NCBI GenBank assembly: GCA_019352035.1
Contig: JABBNZ010000024.1
Span: 1 to 36,745 of the forward strand
DNA length: 36,745 bases
Direction of reading: 5' to 3'
Source: Pseudomonadota bacterium
Lineage (GTDB): Bacteria; Pseudomonadota; Gammaproteobacteria; Steroidobacterales; Steroidobacteraceae
Positions 25,017 through 32,144 of the stretch are shown here, piece by piece (positions within the stretch are counted from its first letter, which is position 1; every line of letters starts with the position of its first letter). Made by a program: the position numbers and the translations under genes. The notes below the pieces were generated by a model, which ran no database searches, was not told where the DNA came from, and saw only the letters and a program-made list of their open reading frames with translations.

Positions 25017-28000
25017 CTACTGGCAAGTCCCGCTGCTCACCGGGCACGCCGGATACGGGGGCTGCTTCGGGAACGCCGGCGTCCAGGGCGGCGGCGGCGG
25101 TACGGCCACCGGATGGCGCGCGATCTGCTTCAGCAGCACGTGAACCGCGGTCTCGATCTGCGTGTCCCGATGCTCTCGAGCCAGGAGCCCGGGATTCACA
25201 TGCACCGCAATGGAGGGCACGACACCGATGTTCTCCACGACCCATTCCGAGTTCGTGCCGTACATCGCGATCTCGGAGACGACCTGCTGGCCGCCATCGA
25301 GGAGCGTGAAGGGCGCGTAGAGCCCGCGCACGCCCGCCCAGGTCCGCGAGCCGATGGTGGGACCCAAGTGGTACTTCTGGAAGCGGTACGCGAAGATATC
25401 CCCATCCGAGGCGGAGCCGTGATTGATCAGCGCCGCCAGGTGGCCGATGTAGGCATCGGTCGGGCTCTGCGAAGCGATGCCGCTTCGCTTGACCCAGGCG
25501 GCCGCCATCTTCTTGGTGAGCTGATCGAACAGATAGGTGTCGATGAACCCGCCGAGATTCCAGCGGTCATCGATGATCATCCCGGGCTTGGTGATCTGGC
25601 CGTAGTACTGGCGCACGAACTCGTGCAGGCCCGTCGCCTCCATGTCGTCCAGATAGACGTAGCCGATCCTGCCGCCGGAAAGCTTGTCGACCTCGCGCCG
25701 GTTGTCATTGATCCAGTGCAGCAGGTGCAGCTTGCCGCTGTTGACGACGGGCTTCACCAACAGGGTCCACGGCTTGCCGGCAGGCGTTGCCGCAACGCTC
25801 AACGTGATGGTCTGTCCCAGCGTCCCCTGCAACAGTGAATAGGGATTGGTCGGCGCCTTCAGCGGCTTGCCGTTGATCGCCAGCACGTAGTCGCCCGGCT
25901 TCACCTTCAGTCCGGGCTGCGCGAGCGGCGCGTAGTAGCCCGGCACGGTGTTGTCGCCGTGGAAGATGCGCTTGAGGTAGTAGCGCCCCGCGCCGGCATT
26001 CAGCGCGAACTGCACGCCGAGGCCGGCTGTCGGCTGCGGCGGGCTCTTCCAGCCCATCTCGCCGCCGAAGATGTACATGTGGCTCTCGCTCAGAGATCCC
26101 ATCATGTTGCCGATGACGTAGTTGAGATCCTCCCGATCCTGCACCAGCGGCAGCAGCGCCTGATAGCGCTGGCCGAGCCCGGCCCATCTCTGCTGGATGA
26201 GCTCGGGGTTGACGAAATAGTCGCGAACGTTGCGCCAGGCCTCGTTGAAGATCTCGTTCCACTCGCTGCGCGGGTCCACCTGCATCTGCATGTGCGAGGT
26301 GTCCAACGCCTTGGCCTTCGCCTGCGTGGCGAATACCGCCGGACGCAGCATCCATTTGCCTTGCTGCTCGTAGAGGAGCGTCGAGCCGTCGGCGGAGAGC
26401 GCGAAGGGCGAGGTGACGCCCTGAGCCAGGGTGTGCTCCTTGCGCTTCTTGAGATCGAACGCCTGGAGGGTCGGTACTTCCCCGGGGACCCCGCCGCCCA
26501 GAACCGGGATCGGCATGGTGGAGTAGTACACCACGTGCTTGAATTCGGCGATCCCCGTGATGTTCGCCGCAGGAACCGGCACCTGCACCGCGCGGTCGAT
26601 CAGGCCCGCGAAATCGATCTTGACCGGCGGCGCCTTACCGTTGCCCTCGTCTTTGGCATTGGCTTTCGCGTTGCCCTTGTCCTTGCCCTGGTGTTTGCCC
26701 TTATGTTTGCTCTGGCCGTGCTTCGACTTGTGTGGCGCGGCGGGCTGCTGCGTGCGCGGCGCGAACGGGGAGGGCGTGGTCGCCTGCAGAGTGGCTACGT
26801 ACAGGCCATCTGGGACTACGCCGGAAGCCCCGTCGCCGTAGGAGGATATCGCCGGGTTGACGAGGCGCGCCGACGAGAAGAACAGGTACTTGCCGTCGTG
26901 CGAGAAGAATGGATTGCGATCGTCGAAATTGCCGTGGCTGACCTGATGCAGATCACCACCGTGGATCCCGTAGATGAAGAGGGCGTGCAGGCTGTTCGCC
27001 AGGCCCTTGGAGAAGGTCAGCCAGCGGCTGTCCGGGGAGAACGCCACATCCTGGAAGATGTTGACGGGTGCCGAAGCCGGGGAAATGATCGTGGTCACGA
27101 GCTTTTGCGCACCCGTCTTCACGTTCATCAGCCACAGCTGCTGATTGGAATTGGTGTATGTCACCCAGTGCCCGTTGGGGCTCCAGAGCAGGGGTCCCAT
27201 GTAAGTCACGTCGTCGCCGCGCGTCAGCGCACGGGGCGTCCCGTTGCCGTCGGCGGCCCGCAGCATGACCTGGCTCTCGCGCCCGTCATCACGGATGTAT
27301 GCGATCCACTTGCCGTTCGGCGACCAGGCCGGATCCTTGTCGTTGCTCGCGATGCGGGTGCTCAGGTCCGTGGTGTGACCGTACTTCACCGGGACGGTGA
27401 ACAGTGCGCCACGCGCACTGAACACGGCCAGCTTGCCGTCCGGCGCCACGTTCGCGCTGCGGATCATCTTTGCCGCCGAGTACTCGTACGGCAGCGTGCG
27501 CGCGCCGGTGAGCGGGACGGTGACAGGTACCTCCGCCACCTTGTGCGTCGCGAACGAGTACACATAAAGCTTGCCGCCATCGGAAATGGCGATCCCGGTG
27601 TTCCCGGCGCTCGGCCAGTCGACGTCGTAAGCCGGGAAGTGCGTCACCTGCTGGAGGGCGCCCGTCTTGACGTTCTTCGACCAGATATTGAGCACGCCAC
27701 TGGCGCCGCGGTCCGAAGCGAAATACACCGTGTCACCAACCCACATCGGGAAGGTGTCCTCGCCCTTCCAGTGGGTCACCTGGGTACTGGCACCCGTGGC
27801 CAGATCGTAGGTGAAGATATTGGCCGCCTGGCCGCCGTAATAGTCCTTGCGGTGGAAGACCCGCAGGACCCGCGACAACTTGTCATAGGCGACCATGGTG
27901 CCGCTGCCGTTGAGCGCCAGCGGACCCGTCCAGGGCATCGGCAGCGGGGAGGGCAGGCCGCCCGTGATCGGCACTTCGAAAGCGCGCTCGATCTGCGGAT

Positions 28001-28454
28001 TGAAGCTCTCGCGCCGCGAGAGAAAAAGCACATCGCGGCTGTCGGGCGTCCATCCGACGACGACGTTGTCGGGCGCGGTGATGATGGCTCCCTTGTGGGG
28101 TACATTCACTGACCGCCACGTCAGCCGCTTGACGGGACCGCCGTCTATCGACACTACATAAACGTCGGTATTGCCGCGGTACCAGCCGGTGAAGGCGACC
28201 CATCGGCCATCGGGCGATACGAGGGGATGCGAGTCATAGCCGGAGTCCGAGGTCAGGCGCACGGCCTCGCCACCAGTTACCGAGTCTTTCCAGACTGCGC
28301 CGCCGGCTTCGAAGACCACGGTATTCCCGTGAATGCTGGGATAGCGGATCAGCGCCTGGACCGGTCCGGAGACCGCCTGCGCCAGGGCCTCGTGCGGCAG
28401 CAGGGCGAGCGACAGCACGGCGCCAAGCGCGCCGGCAAGAGCTTTGAGCTTCAT
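25017..28454 (-). CDS. Exported Tricorn-like protease (peptidase family S41)
   Basis: 1145 residues. A Sec signal peptide (MKLKALAGALGAVLSLALLPHEALA) precedes two beta-propellers built from WD/TolB-like blades (for example SPDGRWVAFTGWYRG, SPNGKWIAYIRDDG). After these come a Tricorn C1 core, a PDZ domain (about 806-905, VKPGDYVLAINGKPL) and the S41 catalytic domain. The Tricorn tetrad is complete by alignment: S791/H792 (SESHMYIFGG), nucleophile S1016 with D1017 (SASDGDIFAYRF) and E1074 (VVENIGVVPS). The 57-residue S-D to E spacing equals that in Thermoplasma Tricorn. Archaeal Tricorn is cytosolic, whereas this one is exported. A Lys/His/Gly-rich insert of about 35 residues lies at 571-606. 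The start is ATG 28454 with AGGAAGG upstream. It likely trims oligopeptides in the periplasm. Confidence 0.93.
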   Translation of the reverse strand: MKLKALAGALGAVLSLALLPHEALAQAVSGPVQALIRYPSIHGNTVVFEAGGAVWKDSVTGGEAVRLTSDSGYDSHPLVSPDGRWVAFTGWYRGNTDVYVVSIDGGPVKRLTWRSVNVPHKGAIITAPDNVVVGWTPDSRDVLFLSRRESFNPQIERAFEVPITGGLPSPLPMPWTGPLALNGSGTMVAYDKLSRVLRVFHRKDYYGGQAANIFTYDLATGASTQVTHWKGEDTFPMWVGDTVYFASDRGASGVLNIWSKNVKTGALQQVTHFPAYDVDWPSAGNTGIAISDGGKLYVYSFATHKVAEVPVTVPLTGARTLPYEYSAAKMIRSANVAPDGKLAVFSARGALFTVPVKYGHTTDLSTRIASNDKDPAWSPNGKWIAYIRDDGRESQVMLRAADGNGTPRALTRGDDVTYMGPLLWSPNGHWVTYTNSNQQLWLMNVKTGAQKLVTTIISPASAPVNIFQDVAFSPDSRWLTFSKGLANSLHALFIYGIHGGDLHQVSHGNFDDRNPFFSHDGKYLFFSSARLVNPAISSYGDGASGVVPDGLYVATLQATTPSPFAPRTQQPAAPHKSKHGQSKHKGKHQGKDKGNAKANAKDEGNGKAPPVKIDFAGLIDRAVQVPVPAANITGIAEFKHVVYYSTMPIPVLGGGVPGEVPTLQAFDLKKRKEHTLAQGVTSPFALSADGSTLLYEQQGKWMLRPAVFATQAKAKALDTSHMQMQVDPRSEWNEIFNEAWRNVRDYFVNPELIQQRWAGLGQRYQALLPLVQDREDLNYVIGNMMGSLSESHMYIFGGEMGWKSPPQPTAGLGVQFALNAGAGRYYLKRIFHGDNTVPGYYAPLAQPGLKVKPGDYVLAINGKPLKAPTNPYSLLQGTLGQTITLSVAATPAGKPWTLLVKPVVNSGKLHLLHWINDNRREVDKLSGGRIGYVYLDDMEATGLHEFVRQYYGQITKPGMIIDDRWNLGGFIDTYLFDQLTKKMAAAWVKRSGIASQSPTDAYIGHLAALINHGSASDGDIFAYRFQKYHLGPTIGSRTWAGVRGLYAPFTLLDGGQQVVSEIAMYGTNSEWVVENIGVVPSIAVHVNPGLLAREHRDTQIETAVHVLLKQIARHPVAVPPPPPWTPAFPKQPPYPACPVSSGTCQ

Positions 28455-28754
28455 TTAGCCTTCCTCGGCAGCGGACCCCAGACGAGCAACGGCCCCCCGG
28501 TACCGGGTCACGCTGATTGCATTTGATTCAAACCGCGCATTTTGCGCGCGCACGTGCGCAGCCGCAAGCAGGACGATGCATGTGCCGGCGGAAGAGGCCG
28601 CGAGCGCGATAGAGCGCAATGTCGTGTTGGGCCATGGGCGTGCTTGGCACCCATGGCGCCGATGGCGCTCCAAACAATACGAGTTTGAGCCCCGCGGAAC
28701 CTGGAAGGCGATCAGCACCGGGCGGCGGAACCGGAGCGCCCGGTACTGCTGTCA
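28455..28754. other. 300-base gap upstream of the Tricorn-like gene
   Basis: No confident gene. A minus-strand frame (28455-28718, 87 codons) ends in a TAA that directly abuts the Tricorn ATG. Its second half, read from an internal TTG, looks vaguely like a signal peptide (LRSIALAASSAGTCIVLLAAA), but there is no ribosome binding site and no recognisable domain. A perfect 12-base palindrome CCCGGTACCGGG lies at 28496-28507. The Tricorn promoter probably lies here. Confidence 0.35.
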
Positions 28755-29342
28755 TCATATGCGTATGCCGGGATGCTGCGCGGGCCCTGGCCCCGGCCTG
28801 GATGCGGGCGCGGATGCGGGTGCGGGTGCGGATGATTGCGCACGCTGGACCGACGGCGCGGGAACGATCTCGATGACGCGCGCCGGTAACAGCACGCGCC
28901 GCACGATAAGCGGCTGGATCATGCGCGTCTCGAGCGCCAGCGCCAGCCCCGATATCGGTATCACCATCGGCTCGCTCAATATGACGCGCATCGATGGCGG
29001 GGGCGCCATGAGCGGCTGCTCGAGCGCCGCCTCCATGCGAGCCATCTGGCCCATCTCCCGGCCGATCTGCATCTGCAGCCGGCTCATCCGGGCGAGCACC
29101 CAGACCGGCGTCGGCGCCCGTGCGCCCCGGGTCTCGAACACCCGGAAGGCGGCCGTGCCGCCCGGTCCCCGCCAGCTCCAGGTGCGCACCCGCACCATTC
29201 CCGCAGGGGTGCGCGTCACCTGCACGGTCTCGCGCACCGGAATCATGTGCCCGTCGAAGTGCACCCGGAGCGGTGTCGATGCCCACGCCAGCACCGGCAG
29301 CAGCAGGCCCGCAAGGGCCATGACCAGGACCTTCTTGTGCAT
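28755..29342 (-). CDS. Secreted protein of unknown function with a Pro/Ala tail
   Basis: A 195-residue exported protein. A clean signal peptide (MHKKVLVMALAGLLLPVLAWAS) is followed by a short beta-rich part (STPLRVHFDGHMIPVRETVQVTR). A helical, methionine-rich middle follows (MSRLQMQIGREMGQMARMEAALEQPLMAP), then a hydrophobic stretch, and finally a tail of A, P, S and G (about 170-195). The ATG at 29342 is supported by AAGGAG seven bases upstream; a longer frame upstream has no coding character. I do not recognise the family. It lies between the small lipoprotein gene and the Tricorn-like gene on the same strand. Confidence 0.7.
   Translation of the reverse strand: MHKKVLVMALAGLLLPVLAWASTPLRVHFDGHMIPVRETVQVTRTPAGMVRVRTWSWRGPGGTAAFRVFETRGARAPTPVWVLARMSRLQMQIGREMGQMARMEAALEQPLMAPPPSMRVILSEPMVIPISGLALALETRMIQPLIVRRVLLPARVIEIVPAPSVQRAQSSAPAPASAPASRPGPGPAQHPGIRI
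28801..28832 (-). repeat. Hexanucleotide-type simple repeat in a coding tail
   Basis: On the + strand a GATGCGGGCGCG/GATGCGGGTGCG pattern repeats, encoding the APAPASAPAS tail of the secreted protein on the minus strand. Its length could vary between strains. Confidence 0.6.
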
Positions 29343-29389
29343 GTTGAGCTCCTTGACTCGACCGTCCGCTCCGCGGCGGACTACTGCCC

Positions 29390-29608
29390 TCAGACCGCCA
29401 GATGCGGCGCGAGTTTCCTTGCGAAGTGCGTGCGCTCGATCTTGCCTTGCCGACGGGCGCCGGGGACACGAGAACAGGCGCGACCGGTCGAGCGCTCGAC
29501 CCGCGCCCAGCGCGGTGCCACCGTGGCGCTCTCGCCCCGATCTCGGCTCGGCACTGTCGCGCAGCCGGCAAGCGCAAGCACGATGAGCGGCGGGGCGAGC
29601 CGCAGCAA
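29390..29608 (-). CDS. Small lipoprotein, TTG start (putative)
   Basis: A 72-residue frame beginning five bases after the PAP2 stop. It starts at TTG 29608 and has a textbook lipoprotein signal (LRLAPPLIVLALAGCATVPS) with the lipobox LAGC, cysteine at residue 16. The mature part is short, arginine-rich and without a known domain. There is no ATG and no good ribosome binding site, but the preceding stop codon is close enough for translational coupling. It could instead be a decayed gene whose signal region survives. Confidence 0.45.
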   Translation of the reverse strand: MLRLAPPLIVLALAGCATVPSRDRGESATVAPRWARVERSTGRACSRVPGARRQGKIERTHFARKLAPHLAV

Positions 29609-29613
29609 AAGCT

Positions 29614-30456
29614 TCAGAATCTCTTGTAGAAGCCCACCGAGGCGCCGTGCGGCAGAATTTCCACCAACAGCGGTATCTTGCGCTGCGTCGCCCAGTAGCC
29701 GAAGGCCGTTCCGAGGAGCCAGCCGGCGAGCACATCGGACTGCCAGTGCCCCTGGCTCTTCATGCGCCCGTACGCGTCCCAGGCCGGCAGCAGCTCGGCC
29801 GCCCATATCCAGGGATACTTGTGGCGATAATCGAGAATGAAGGGTGTGACGAAGCTCGCCTGCAGCGTGACCTCGCCGCTCGGGAAGCTTTGATCGCGTC
29901 CCCGGAACCAGGCATTCGGCCCCTGCCCCTGGAACGGGCGCGCACGGCGGAAGGCGAACTTCAATACCTGGGCGCTGAGCCCGGCAAACACCGACGCGTC
30001 CGCCGCCTGCCAAAACACGTGCCCGAGCCCCTTGTGATTGCCCAGGAAGAGCGCGCCGGCCGCCTCGAAGGCCACGGTGCCGTATTCCAGGCCAAGCTGG
30101 TTGGACCGGGACATGAAGCCGTTGTTGTCTCCCTTCTTCAGCCTGTAGTCGATGCCGAACGGGCCGTGACCGGGCCCTTCGTGGATCCTCATCGCGGCGA
30201 GAAGACCCACGAGCCCGGCGGCAGGCAGCACCCAGGGCCGCTGCCACAACGAGGGGTCGCGCAGGCGCAACTTCAGCGCACCGGGCTTGGACGGCGCCTT
30301 CGTTGCAGTCGATGACCCGGTGAGCGCCGGCGGACCCAGGTTGAGCGCCGCGCCGTCCGCCCGAACGATGGGTGGCAAGAGCACCAGCAGCGTCAGCAGG
30401 GACGCGGCGAACGGCCGGACGCGGCGGCCGGGTGCGCAGATCGAGCGACTCGTCAT
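29614..30456 (-). CDS. PAP2-family phosphatase with an altered second motif
   Basis: 280 residues. A signal or first membrane helix (about 15-32) is followed by a PAP2 phosphatase core. Motif 1 is K166-x6-R173-P174 (KFAFRRARP). Motif 3 is R231-x5-H237-x3-D241 (GRMKSQGHWQSD), which supplies the nucleophilic histidine. Motif 2, normally PSGH, reads PSGE (192-195); that histidine usually protonates the leaving group, so the enzyme may be altered or use glutamate instead. The family dephosphorylates lipid phosphates such as undecaprenyl diphosphate or phosphatidic acid. The ATG at 30456 starts a plausible signal, although the upstream stretch is C-rich with no clear ribosome binding site. A good promoter lies about 60 bases upstream. 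Confidence 0.85.
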   Translation of the reverse strand: MTSRSICAPGRRVRPFAASLLTLLVLLPPIVRADGAALNLGPPALTGSSTATKAPSKPGALKLRLRDPSLWQRPWVLPAAGLVGLLAAMRIHEGPGHGPFGIDYRLKKGDNNGFMSRSNQLGLEYGTVAFEAAGALFLGNHKGLGHVFWQAADASVFAGLSAQVLKFAFRRARPFQGQGPNAWFRGRDQSFPSGEVTLQASFVTPFILDYRHKYPWIWAAELLPAWDAYGRMKSQGHWQSDVLAGWLLGTAFGYWATQRKIPLLVEILPHGASVGFYKRF

Positions 30457-30516
30457 TTTGGGGGGCAGCCTCGAGTGTGGATCGGATCCCGGGCCGTGCT
30501 CCGATCGGCGCCAACT

Positions 30517-30544
30517 ATCATAAGCTTTAAAGTGCAAAGTACAA
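30517..30544 (-). promoter_or_regulatory. Sigma-70-type promoter for the PAP2 gene
   Basis: On the minus strand TTGTAC (30544-30539) and TATGAT (30522-30517) are separated by 16 bases in an AT-rich patch. Transcription would begin near 30510 and give a leader of about 55 bases before the PAP2 ATG. Confidence 0.6.
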
Positions 30545-30622
30545 GGCGCAGCCAGCGCCGGATGAGAGCGAAGTCGTTGCCTCGGCGTACGGCTGCGGCC
30601 CGCTGACATGCATCGCCCTCTC

Positions 30623-30856
30623 TCATCTCTGTCGGGACCGGACCGGTCGCCATTCAACGAAGCGGTCACTGGACGGTCTCCGGCTGAGCATGAAGGAGGG
30701 CCGCTCTTCAGCAAAAAGGACTCCCGATTCGCCCGAGCTTCGTTTCCGCGGGCTCGCCTGTCGCCTGCGCGGCGCGCACTCGGCGATCGGTCCAGCGCCG
30801 TGCAGTCGATCGACTCCAGTGAGGAGCAACAGGATCGCAACACATCCGAACTTCAT
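30623..30856 (-). CDS. Possible small secreted protein
   Basis: A 77-codon frame whose N-terminus resembles a signal peptide (MKFGCVAILLLLTGVDRLHGAG). The rest is arginine- and serine-rich with no recognised domain, and there is no ribosome binding site. It would be the only gene in the gap between the PAP2 promoter and the CoA-transferase fragment. It may be a chance frame. Confidence 0.25.
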   Translation of the reverse strand: MKFGCVAILLLLTGVDRLHGAGPIAECAPRRRQASPRKRSSGESGVLFAEERPSFMLSRRPSSDRFVEWRPVRSRQR

Positions 30857-30930
30857 GTTGCGGATCGCGGATTCGGCACGCGCGCGGCAGGGCGCACGCA
30901 CGGCCCTCCACGCCAAAGGGCGCACAACCG

Positions 30931-31176
30931 GTGCTGACGCCGATGCCTCGATCGCTCGCGAGCCTGCGTGCGCTCGACTTCACACGCGTGCTCGCCGGCC
31001 CGATGACGAGCCGGCGGCCGGCCGGCACGGCGCCGATGTCCCGCACGTCGGGCCTCACCGGCGGCGGCACCCTGGTCGCGATGCATCTCGAGGCCGGCCC
31101 GGATTCGGCCGCCACGATCTCGGCACGAGGCTTGCTGCTCCCGCGAGACTTCCGTCAAGTTGATCTTTCGACGTAG
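30931..31176 (+). pseudogene. N-terminal remnant of a CaiB/BaiF CoA-transferase
   Basis: The frame starting at GTG 30931 or ATG 30943 encodes LASLRALDFTRVLAGP, which matches the highly conserved N-terminus of family III CoA-transferases (typically LxGLRVLDLTRVLAGP). Homology in this frame then stops. A neighbouring frame continues with GRHGADVPHVG, matching the family's GDLGADVIKVE, so a frameshift separates the two. Nothing of the remaining 350 or so residues is present before the HiPIP gene. I read this as a degraded, 3'-deleted gene. Confidence 0.5.
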
Positions 31177-31184
31177 TCAACTTG
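31156..31184 (+). promoter_or_regulatory. Inverted repeat upstream of the HiPIP gene
   Basis: CAAGTTGA (31156-31163) and TCAACTTG (31177-31184) are perfect inverted complements with a 13-base spacer, 38 bases before the HiPIP start. It may be an operator half-site pair or an mRNA stem-loop. No T-run follows. Confidence 0.4.
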
Positions 31185-31221
31185 GTTCATGGTCCAGCAT
31201 TGCCGGACGGAGATTCAAGAA

Positions 31222-31515
31222 ATGACCAGCAAGACGTTCGATCCTTCCCGCAGGCACCTGTTTCGCCAGGGCGCGGTGATCGCCGGTGGCGCGGTTCTCG
31301 GTGGACTGATGTTGCGGACAGATGCTTCGGCGCAGGCTGGCACGGTCACCAAGGCCACGGCGAAGTACCAGGACAAGCCCCAAGGCACGCAGAAGTGCGC
31401 CGGCTGCGCGCTGTTCGTTCCTGGAAAGTCCTCCTCCGCCAATGGAAAATGCAAGATCGTGGCGGGAAGCATCAGCCCCGACGGCTGGTGCATGTACTTC
31501 TCACCCAAGAGTTGA
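31222..31515 (+). CDS. High-potential iron-sulfur protein (HiPIP), Tat-exported
   Basis: 97 residues. The twin-arginine leader (SRRHLFRQGAVIAGGAVLGG, R10-R11) fits the known export of HiPIPs in folded form with their cluster. The mature domain has the four cluster cysteines C59, C62, C77 and C90 in the HiPIP pattern (CAGC, then C, then GWC). It is a small periplasmic one-electron carrier with a [4Fe-4S]3+/2+ couple. The ATG at 31222 is preferred because GGAG lies nine bases upstream and the Tat n-region is then short; an ATG at 31189 would add 11 residues. A molybdenum hydroxylase operon starts 155 bases downstream, and the HiPIP could carry electrons for it. Confidence 0.93.
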   Translation: MTSKTFDPSRRHLFRQGAVIAGGAVLGGLMLRTDASAQAGTVTKATAKYQDKPQGTQKCAGCALFVPGKSSSANGKCKIVAGSISPDGWCMYFSPKS

Positions 31516-31553
31516 CCGCCGGCCTGGAGCACCGCCTTCCCCAACTCCTCTCT

Positions 31554-31577
31554 TCGACGGCGGCCAATCGCCGTCGA
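31554..31577 (+). terminator. Stem-loop between HiPIP and hydroxylase genes
   Basis: TCGACGGCG (31554-31562) pairs perfectly with CGCCGTCGA (31569-31577) around the loop GCCAAT, 38 bases after the HiPIP stop. Without a T-run it may terminate partially, or protect the HiPIP transcript so that more HiPIP than enzyme is made. Confidence 0.5.
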
Positions 31578-31670
31578 TGGATCCGCCCGCCGCGTGAGCG
31601 GGGCTAGGTCTTTTCGCGTATATCGTCGGGAAGCCGCACCTTCTAAGGTCGCGAGACCGGAGGAGGTGCC

Positions 31671-32144
31671 ATGGCTCAGAAGCTCGCCTTTCGCGTAAAC
31701 GGCCGATCCGTAAGCCTCGACCTCGATCCGGAGCGTACCCTGCTCGGAGTGCTGCGAGGGCCTCTCGCGCTGACGGGAACAAAGTACGGGTGCGGAGAGG
31801 GAATCTGCGGTGCCTGTACCGTTCTTCTCGACGGTCGTGCCGTCCGCTCCTGCGTGATGCCGGTTGCGGAGGTCGCCGGCAAGGAAGTCGTGACCATCGA
31901 GGGATTCTCGTCCGAGGGCAGGTTGCACCCGCTGCAACAGGCCTTCGCCGAACGCGGCGCGCTGCAATGCGGCTACTGCACCTCGGGGATGATTCTCACA
32001 TCCGAGGCGCTGCTGCGCGCTACAGCGCATCCATCGCGGCAGGAAATCCGGCAGGCCCTCGAGCACAACCTCTGCCGCTGCGGCGCGCACCAGCGCATTC
32101 TCGATGCCGTCGCGGACGCATCAGGCGCTGGAGCGCAGTCATGA
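31671..32144 (+). CDS. [2Fe-2S] small subunit of a molybdenum hydroxylase (IorA-like)
   Basis: A 157-residue iron-sulfur subunit of the xanthine-dehydrogenase superfamily. The plant-type ferredoxin cluster cysteines are C41, C46, C49 and C61 (GCGEGICGACTVLLDGRAVRSC). The second, helical domain has C100, C103, C135 and C137 (CGYC and CRCG). It carries electrons from the molybdopterin centre to the outside. It has no signal peptide, so it would be exported piggy-back with its Tat-tagged partner. A strong GGAGGAGG precedes ATG 31671, and the ATGA overlap with the large-subunit gene shows translational coupling. No FAD subunit gene is present, as in isoquinoline 1-oxidoreductase-type enzymes. Confidence 0.94.
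   Translation: MAQKLAFRVNGRSVSLDLDPERTLLGVLRGPLALTGTKYGCGEGICGACTVLLDGRAVRSCVMPVAEVAGKEVVTIEGFSSEGRLHPLQQAFAERGALQCGYCTSGMILTSEALLRATAHPSRQEIRQALEHNLCRCGAHQRILDAVADASGAGAQS

Noticed and set aside
25959-28112. A 717-codon open frame on the plus strand
   Set aside because: It is antisense to the Tricorn-like gene, whose catalytic residues are intact. The translation is an R/V/H/G-rich shadow without motifs.
28455-28718. An 87-codon minus-strand gene abutting the Tricorn start
   Set aside because: The direct stop/start junction is attractive, but there is no ribosome binding site, the composition is irregular and no motif is present. It is recorded only as part of the intergenic description.
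28801-28832. Short GC repeats considered as a repeat array or CRISPR-like element
   Set aside because: The period is six to twelve bases with no spacers, and the repeats encode the Pro/Ala tail of a secreted protein.
30690-31163. A 157-codon plus-strand frame in the gap before the HiPIP gene
   Set aside because: Most of it has no coding character. The only recognisable part is the shifted GADV segment that belongs to the CoA-transferase remnant.
31790-32140. N-terminal extension of the large hydroxylase subunit
   Set aside because: It lies wholly inside the small-subunit gene in another frame. The Tat leader beginning at ATG 32141 marks the true start.
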